NCBI RefSeq assembly: GCF_901000735.1
Contig: NC_081546.1
Coordinates: 4,531,001 to 4,595,000, forward strand
DNA from: Corylus avellana
Taxonomy: Eukaryota > Streptophyta > Magnoliopsida > Fagales > Betulaceae
Direction: 5' to 3'
DNA length: 64,000 bases
Shown here: piece after piece, positions 57,047 through 64,000 of the stretch
How positions within the stretch are numbered: the stretch's first letter is position 1
Layout of the letters: each line of letters begins with the position of its first letter
Position numbers and translations under genes: made by a program
Notes under the pieces: generated by a model
What the model was told of the DNA's origin: nothing
Databases searched by the model: none
What the model saw: the letters and a program-made list of their open reading frames with translations, nothing else

Positions 57047-57161
57047 TTTTTTTTTTTTTTTTGACATGTCCACATAAGAGAGGGGGGGGGGAGGATTCGA
57101 ACTAGTGACCTCCGCTTCATAAGGCGTGGTCCTTAACCGATTGAGCTACTCCTAAGAAACT
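57047..57161 (-). mobile_element. tRNA-derived SINE
   Basis: On the minus strand: GGAGTAGCTCAATCGGTTAA contains an A box (TAGCTCAATCGG); AGTTCGAATCC is a B box; then a C-run and a poly(A) tail. These are the internal RNA polymerase III promoter parts of a tRNA-derived SINE. Target duplication of 12 bp, TTAGGAATGGTT (57035-57046) and TTAAGAATGGTT (57162-57173), one mismatch. The cloverleaf is not complete, so it is not a tRNA gene. Confidence 0.82.
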
Positions 57162-57173
57162 TTAAGAATGGTT

Positions 57174-57396
57174 GATCTAAGGGATATTAGACCTTGTCAG
57201 ATCACCTTTGTGAAATATTTATGGGATATTTATGTAGTATGTATAGCGTTACTCTATTTTTCTTTTAAAACAATAATTGATCATGATAAGCTGAATTGGC
57301 ACATCATTATTATAAAATAATTGTAAGATAAAAATGTAATTTTAGCATTACTCAATTAACTATCTTTGGTTGAGTTTCTAGTCTCCTAAAAAATTA

Positions 57397-57427
<31 letters not shown>

Positions 57428-57981
57428 TTATATATAACTTGATCACATGGTAGAAGTACTCTTGACTTTTCAACTTTTTTGATTTGAAATTCCACATTTT
57501 GCCAAGATCATAGGAATCTTGAGAATCCTAGTAAATTGAACTGAGATATATGAATTGATCTGAACAGCCTTTTTATGATGGCGTGTGGATGATGAGGTTG
57601 AAGAGGTTGGTGAAACTAAAACTTGATCATCAAGCTGAATAATTAACTTGTAACATCAGTTCTCCGCACAAGTCTTTTAATTCATCTTTTATTTTCACTT
57701 GAGACATGATAGAATCTATAATATAAAAGCATATTAATGTAAAAGTAATATTAGAAATTAAAAAAGATATTTTTATTCTGCAACTATTCCACAACAAATA
57801 AATAAATTAAAAACGTTAGTTGAAAGATTATTGTGTGATAAAAATGTAATATTTAACATTACTCTTAATCTTAGCGTAAACATTAATCAAGTAAATGAGT
57901 ATTATAAACGAGCATTATATTATTATTATTTTGGTTTGAATACACTCACACAAATTAATGAAGTAGAAAGCATTCCTAAAA
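57174..57981. other. Intergenic, 3' side of laccase E
   Basis: AT-rich, with a (CT)n(AT)n run near 57390-57435. No gene seen; the part next to 57982 would be the 3' UTR of E. Confidence 0.5.
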
Positions 57982-60613
57982 CTAGGACTTGGAACAAGGA
58001 GGCATATATTTAGGAGGTGGGCGGATGCTTGTTGCGTTGGTGCGTCCATTCTTCACTATCAGCACAGTATTCATACCCCAGCTAGTGTGCCTTTCCAAAT
58101 GACAATGCATATACCAGACACCTGAAAACACACATATTTAACGTTAATCACCCTCTTCATTGTAAATCTAAAGTAATTTTCAGCTTAATTAACTTCAACA
58201 AAGAGTTTTCTGTCTTCGTATTAGGGACAGTATATTAGGAATGACAAATTGTTGTTGCTGATCGGAGGTCATCAGCAACATTAATTTTTGAGTCATTATC
58301 ATTGATAATGTGATTGTTAAAGACCATTTTTCTTGTAGTGTGAATAGATAATGTACCGGGATTATCAGCGATGAATCTGATTGTAACCCATCCATTCTTA
58401 GGAACTCCAACTGTATTAACTTCCGGTGGATCAATGAGATTATAAGACTTGGGATCAGTCTTTTCATTGAAATTCCCAGAGCCTGTCCCGACCACATAGA
58501 AGCTATAACCATGGAGATGCATAGGATGATTCTCTGCTGCCCCAACATTAGTCCCTTGATACACTATCTCAATAGCATCATTGTAATTTACTATCAAGGC
58601 CTTCGTCCCTAAGCTTGGATAAATTGTATTGTTACCCACATCTCCCGTAAAGTTGAAATAATAAGGCGGCCGCGTCGGGAAATTGCTGCGGTAAACCTTG
58701 GGCAGGTTTCTGTAAAAAGGTTATTAGAGATACTACAAATTAATGTATTAATTAAATTACTAAATTCACATTTTTTTATTTGCTTAAATTTTTAAGATAA
58801 ATGATAATAGTATCACAGTCAAAATCTATAACGATCTAGAAAAAATTAATGCTTATCACATTTGTACTATCATTCTGAAAGAACTAATCAATTTGAAGCT
58901 TTCCTATATTCACTTTATAAAACTCAATTTTATCTAATAAGTGTTGGACAACTTCTCTTTCTAGTGTGGGACCAACGCAGGGGCGAAAAGAACATACATA
59001 TATAATTGGGGGACAAGTTTAAAAATATTTTAAAAAACACTATTTTGTATGAAACAAGTTTTTCCTCTGGGCAAAACTAGCACAAGGTTTGGGGGCTTGA
59101 GTCCCCCAACAATTTAAAACACCTATCAAAAAATATATTTTTTATGAGGTAGGATCTCAAAAATTAATTTACACCCCTCCCTTAAAAGGTCATGTCATGT
59201 TGTGTTGACAGTATTGTAAAACGTTATTAAGTGATTTTAATACCATTTGTAACGATCTACGAAAAAGCATCAATCACATATGCACTGCTATTACACTTAA
59301 AGAAATTAGGCAGATGCGACGAGTATTTTTCCTGTGACAATACATTGTCACCATGATTTAAATGGAACAGGGGAGAATATACCTGTAATACGCTAGGAGT
59401 ATATCAATTTTTGGGGTCTGAAAACTTATATTATTCAAGCTTGCTGATAGCCTGTTACCATCCGCGCCTGCACATGATGCATTGGGGCAGTAAATCTGAT
59501 TTACAGAAACAGTAATAAAGATACTTCTGGTGATACTTCGCGGCACATTGACAGGGTGAGCTTTGCTTGCTAAGCTCCTCAAGCGCTTTGTAAAGTTTTC
59601 TGCAGCAGTTTTGTTATTGTAAGTAGGAAGCGTTGGGAAGGGAATAGATGATGGGGGTTTATAATTGCCATTGTACTGCAGAATGGCCGTTGTGGTGGTG
59701 TTGTCAAAGGGAGCAGTGGAGTCGGCAAAAGGAGTTGAAACAATGTAATAGCGGCTGGGAGACTGGTTTGCTGTCACCAAAATATCCATTGTTTGCCCCG
59801 GGCTTATCATGAGGTAATCTGCGGTTATTTGTTTGGTGTATGAAGCATCGGTTGCTACCAGTGTGAGCTTGTGCTTTGCAATTCCAAAGAATTGTTCTTC
59901 GTTCATTATGGAATTTATTATCCGGAGAAGATAAGTCTTGCCGGCGTCAACCTTCAGACGGTATGTAGTTGCTGCAGCATATATAAGATTAAAAAAAATA
60001 TATATATATTAATTATCTTCTGATGCAGCTTTATGATCTTTCATTAAGGTTGTGTATTGTTTATACCACTGGAACAACTGTACAGATCTCCTGGTTGGCC
60101 GTTAATTGTGAAAGCATCTGAAACGTTTGGGTCGCCACCAGTTGCAAGGGCTTCATCAATTATGTCCATCACATCTCCGTTATACCATTCCCCTGTTGAT
60201 GATCATCAGTTTAAATGTTTAAATGCTAAGCAAATTGGAGAAACATTCGGTGAAGTGTTTAAATGCATACCAAGAATAATTGTCTCTTCAGCATAAGGCT
60301 TAGGAAATGGATAAGTGGTCTTGGGAGCTGGAGAAATAATAATGGCACCATGGACTGTGGCACGTGTCCAATCACTATGGGCATGCCACCAAAGAGTTCC
60401 TTCTTCTGTGGAAAAAATGATCTCTTGAGTGAAGCTTGACTTGGGTGGAATGGGGCACTGTGTGATGTTTTCAGGTCCATCTGACCATGGATTCCTTGGC
60501 TGCCTCACCCCATGCCTGTGATTACCAAAGTTTACCTTTAGATTTTAGAAGCCTATGTTTCATATCATCATGTTCTTGTTAATAAGCAATACTTTAAATA
60601 ACCATCAACGGTA

Positions 60614-60747
60614 GTGGTTTAATGGCTTAATAAAATTTTCAAGTGATCATGGCATGTACAAGGGTGTGGGTTCGAATTTGGTGGTTTAATGGCTTAATGA
60701 AATTTTCAAGAGGTCATGGCATGTACAAGGGTGTGGGTTCGAATTTT
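60614..60747. repeat. Tandem duplication, 67-bp unit, in intron 2 of laccase E
   Basis: GTGGTTTAATGGCTTAAT begins copies at 60614 and 60681; both end GGGTGTGGGTTCGAATTT. GGTTCGAATTT is B-box-like, so it may come from a SINE. Confidence 0.8.
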
Positions 60748-60831
60748 CGCAATGGAGAATTTCTACATATGCTTTTTAAGTGTCAAATTCACTTTTATGA
60801 TCATTCAACACAATCTCAAACAGACCCCTAA

Positions 60832-61074
60832 GAGCATGTTTGGGATTATGAGATTGCGTTTGAGAAATAGAGCTTTTAAGTCAAAAAAAATACTTTTTGG
60901 CAATAGCTTCATTTTTAAGCTTTTGTCAAAAGTGTGTTTTGGCCATTTTTAAGCTTTTTAGACAATTAAAAGCGATTTTAATTTTTTTACCAAACGAGTA
61001 CTTTTTTTTTTAAATTGACTTTCTGAGTGTTAAAAGCATTTTTAAACCTCTCAAACGCAATTTCAAACAGACCA
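60832..61074. mobile_element. Tourist-like MITE (243 bp) in intron 2 of laccase E
   Basis: Ends GAGCATGTTTGGG and CAAACAGACCA, flanked by TAA (60829-60831, 61075-61077). A truncated right end of a second copy (CAATCTCAAACAGACCCC) abuts it at the left. Confidence 0.75.
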
Positions 61075-62104
61075 TAAGTCTTATTTATAAAAAATAAGTT
61101 AAAATATTAATTAAATAATTAAATTTATTATTTTCTATTGAAGTTTACTATTTCTTGTCGTCATACTTTAGACTAGTTGGTCATGCATGTAATAGTGTGT
61201 GTCCCATATTAAAAAAAAAAAAAAAAAATAGTGTGTGTCCCATGTTTCAGCACTTTAATTTTATTTTCCCTCCTCTCCAACAACCATCAAAGCAAGTAGT
61301 TTTCACTTTTCATCATATATAATTAACCTGCAAGTATATTCTGGTCTAAGATTACGGTGGAGTAATATTCTATTAGAAAAAATAAATAATTTTTTTTATT
61401 ATATTAAAAAAAAAAGTTGAATACAATAATTTTGGTGTTAGAGTTTATGATAAGGATTTAACGTTTGGAATAACCATTTTCATTGTCTACAAGAATGATT
61501 ATTCTAAAGCTATTTCATTTTATATTTTTTCATCTTTAATAAAAATTTATTCATTTTTCTTATGTAATAATCCTTCAGTGTACCAAACACAAGACGAAAG
61601 AGATAGAGATTACCAGTGGATAGTGACGCCATATTTCCCTTGATTATGTACAGTAACAAAAGCAGTATCCCCTTTGTTAACTCGAATGGTTGGCCCCGGA
61701 AAACTGCCATTCACAGTTAAAATGCTCTTCGTGCTGCACAGCTTGGTGAACTTTGCCTCCTTCAGCTGCCATCACAAACCCCCATGCAAGAAGAAAAGCA
61801 AGAACAAAAGTTGATGCATATATATATATATAAACTTAATAGTTCAGTGATGCTTAATTACTAGACAAAACCGAGGATTTCAATATGACTAAAAATAAGA
61901 GATAGTTTTCATGTATAATGGAGAGAATTAAGGAACTTACAACGATCGAAGTCATAGTGAAGGACTTGTGCTTGGGCAATGCAACGAAGCGAAGCATTGA
62001 GAAGTAATATAAGTGCTAGAAACCTTAAGATCTCCATTTTCTCTCTCCAACTAAGAGAGATGCATGTGCCTTTATTTTATCATCTTCTTCTTGGGTTTGA
62101 CAAG

Positions 62105-62112
62105 TATTTATA
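62105..62112 (-). promoter_or_regulatory. TATA box of laccase E
   Basis: Minus-strand TATAAATA, 68 bp upstream of the ATG. Confidence 0.65.
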
Positions 62113-62361
62113 GTACTAGCTAGTGCTCATTACTAGTGTACGAACAAGTTGATTTTTCTAGGAACCCCATTAACTCAATCATGTCCAAATTTTAAACATG
62201 CATTACTGAAAAATAATGCTCCAAAATACGCGTGCATGAGAAGGTAAATATGAGTATATAATTTTTTGAGAAATGCTAGAGGTCAATAAATTTTTTATAT
62301 TTAATTCATATATTTTTATAATCAATCATTAAATTTATAGGTTCTACCATTAACTTATGTA

Positions 62362-63656
62362 TAATGACGGAGCCAAGAATTGATTTTAGTAGGGGCGACA
62401 TTGAAATAATAAAATAATATTTTATTTTTTATAACATAAAAAAAAATGATAAATACAATTTAAAATAAAAATATTTCATAACACAATATAAAAAATTTAT
62501 TCTTCATGAAGCTTATATGACTATTATTTATTTGATACTTTTTATTCTTTTTGTCGACTGAAATTCATTGTCCTCCAAAAATCAACCTGAAAAGAGATAT
62601 TGTAGGAAATAGTACTAAGAAATTAGATTTTTTTTTTTTTTTTTCTAATTATACTAAGAAATTAGTTGATTGATATGTTAGTTGACCAGTATATTCTTAC
62701 AAAACGATGAAAAGTCTAGAGACTTAATAACTTATGAGCATGTTTGAAATTACATAGAAAAATAGAACTTTGTCTCTAAAATTTTGTTAAAAAAAAATTC
62801 CATTGAAAAACTTTAAGGGTTGCATTTGGATCCCCTCCGGTCCGTTTGGACTGGAGGGGATCCGGTCCTTGTTATTGTAGGGGCATAATTGTCTCCAAAA
62901 TTTTGGTACCATGTCTTAAGTGTTTTTTTCTTTTTTTTCTTTTTACTATTACTAATGTTTGGTAATAAGATGAAAAAAAAAAAAAAAAAAATGCATTTAG
63001 AAGCAAAAATGGATAAAAAAAAAAAAAGGAAGACATGTAGTGGTTTTTTTAATTTCATTATAGCAAAATAAATGGTTAATGTGATTTTTATTTTCAAAAA
63101 AAAAAAAAAAATTGCATAACAAACTTTAGTAGGTGTTCGGGTGCATGGAGAAACAATACATTAAGACAATTCTCTACCTGAGTTTACTTATATAATTGAC
63201 AAAAACCCAATAAAAAATAGCTAAAAAAAAAAAATAATTGAAGCCTGCTATACTTGCCCCACGTAGAGACTACAAATTGCTTTTCTCTCTCAAGCCATAA
63301 GCCACCTCACCTATATCTCTCATCAATCAACACCTCAGCATGTAATTAATGCTTCCACCTACTCAACTTTAGCACTTTTTCAATTCTTGATCCTCTAGAT
63401 TTTTCTCTGCGCCTCCACACAAACACAAACCAGAAGAGGTGAAAAAAATAAGATTTTACTCTGCGGCCTGCGCCTTTATGCTGAACAAACAAAAACCAGC
63501 AGGGGCGAACCAAGAAAGGAGGAGGAGGAGGAGGAGGAGGAGGAGGAGGAGGGGGGCTTGAGCAAAAAAATTTAAAAACGACCTTATAATTTTTTTTTTT
63601 TCAAAATTTTTGCAGGGGCGGCCTCCCGTGCCCCGTCCTGCGTAGATCCGCCACTG
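62362..63656. mobile_element. hAT-like non-autonomous element (1295 bp)
   Basis: Left end TAATGACGGAGCC and right end (complement) CAGTGGCGGATC are diverged inverted ends of the CAGTGGCGGA type. An 8-bp duplication CTTATGTA/CTTATGTG (62354-62361, 63657-63664, one mismatch) fits hAT. The interior has no transposase; it holds poly(T)/poly(A) runs and a hairpin GGATCCCCTCCGG...CTGGAGGGGATCC at 62828-62862. Confidence 0.7.
63517..63551. repeat. (AGG)n microsatellite
   Basis: About eleven AGG units inside the hAT-like element. Confidence 0.95.
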
Positions 63657-64000
63657 CTTATGTGAGATCTACGTAAGTCTACAAATTCAATTAAATTTGT
63701 AAGGTCGACCCTAGCATTTCTCTAGCTTTTATTTTTTCCTTTTTTTTTTTTTTTTTTTTTTATATTTTAAATGTGGGTATATCTTGTGTGCTTTGTCATC
63801 TCCCAATATGTAGACATGATTGCTAGCTAGTGGTGGAGGAAGGGATCGAGGGGTTAGGGGGAACCCATGGACCATATCTTCCCCAGAAATTTAAAAAACT
63901 TCCTTTAAGTCCTCTTCTAAAAATATACCATTTGGTCCTTGCAAATTTCCTTTTTTAAAAAAAGGATTCCCTCTAAAAATATAAATAGCTCTTTTAATCA

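Larger units (their letters stand above)
57982..62037 (-). pseudogene. Laccase E, complete but frameshifted in exon 1
   Basis: Exons in order: 62037-61941, 61765-61614, 60515-60271, 60192-60067, 59971-59383, 58709-58357, 58121-57982; introns all GT-AG. Without the lesion the frame would be 1698 nt (565 aa). Exon 1 encodes a signal peptide (LRFLALILLLNASLRCIAQA) and QVLHYDF, but four extra bases GATC just before the last codon leave exon 1 at 97 nt, out of phase with exon 2 ([10 protein letters not shown]). None of the three GT sites nearby restores phase. All other exons are open and hold every copper motif: [31 protein letters not shown]. It is either a very young pseudogene or an intact gene with an assembly error. 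TATA box at 62105. Confidence 0.88.
62268..63722. mobile_element. Inverted-repeat MITE split by a hAT-like element
   Basis: Outer arms GAGAAATGCTAGAGG (62268) and CCTAGCATTTCTC (63710-63722) belong to the MITE family seen whole at 37323-37502. The two halves are parted at ACTTATGT by the insertion at 62362-63656. Confidence 0.65.

Noticed and set aside
57060..57155. A possible tRNA gene on the minus strand
   Set aside because: The A and B boxes are present, but the acceptor stem does not close and a C-run, poly(A) tail and target duplication follow; a SINE explains it better.
62813..63097. Short frames near 62.9-63.1 kb
   Set aside because: Made of poly(A)/poly(T)-coded Lys and Phe runs; no gene.
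1..64000. An undescribed gene cluster or defence-like system
   Set aside because: All coding sequence recognised belongs to laccases or known transposon classes; nothing supports a new system.

Overview
This is plant nuclear DNA: AT-rich, intron-bearing, and dense in plant-type transposons (Athila-like and tRNA-iMet-primed LTR elements, CACTA, PIF/Harbinger, hAT and Mutator-like MITEs, a tRNA-derived SINE, an RNase H-bearing L1 LINE). The window is one tandem array of laccase (multicopper oxidase) genes, all transcribed from the minus strand, each with the classic seven-exon plant layout (exon 2 = 152 nt, exon 3 = 245 nt, exon 4 = 126 nt in every copy). The species cannot be named from the sequence; a eudicot is a guess.

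Layout. 1-6.6 kb: an LTR-element end, a foldback element and a PIF/Harbinger-like insertion. Laccase A (6607-10057) is intact, 587 aa. Laccase B (13304-16621) is a pseudogene: nonsense codon in the L2 copper motif, a TRIM retroelement in exon 5, a mutated donor at intron 6, no adjacent exon 1. 17.0-25.7 kb: a CACTA transposon carrying a nested 6.1-kb non-autonomous Athila-like element. 28.2 kb: an orphan, intact A-type first exon with its promoter, whose upstream flank is split by a 5.7-kb LINE that is internally inverted (twin-priming structure) between 11-bp target duplications. 36.7 kb: a second orphan first exon of another type. Laccase C (39832-41687) is a pseudogene that lost exons 3-5 and has a solo LTR in exon 1. 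45.6-48.8 kb: a short LTR element with a solo LTR and a MITE nested in it. Laccase D (49742-53239) is intact, 568 aa. Laccase E (57982-62037) is complete except for a 4-bp insertion at the end of exon 1 that breaks the frame. The end of the window holds a hAT-like element nested in a MITE.

How it fits together. A and C, with flanks on both sides, are segmental duplicates, and a third copy of the same 5' end lies at 28.2 kb. D and E form a second pair with identical lengths for exons 2 to 6. The products would be secreted phenol-oxidising enzymes of the laccase family (lignin or flavonoid polymerisation is known for the family; which one applies here is not visible). The locus shows birth and death by tandem duplication, with transposons responsible for much of the decay. 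I see no previously undescribed biological system; the most unusual items are the twin-primed LINE, the orphan first exons with preserved promoter and donor sites, the single 4-bp lesion in gene E, and an exon-2 relic repeated upstream of A and C.
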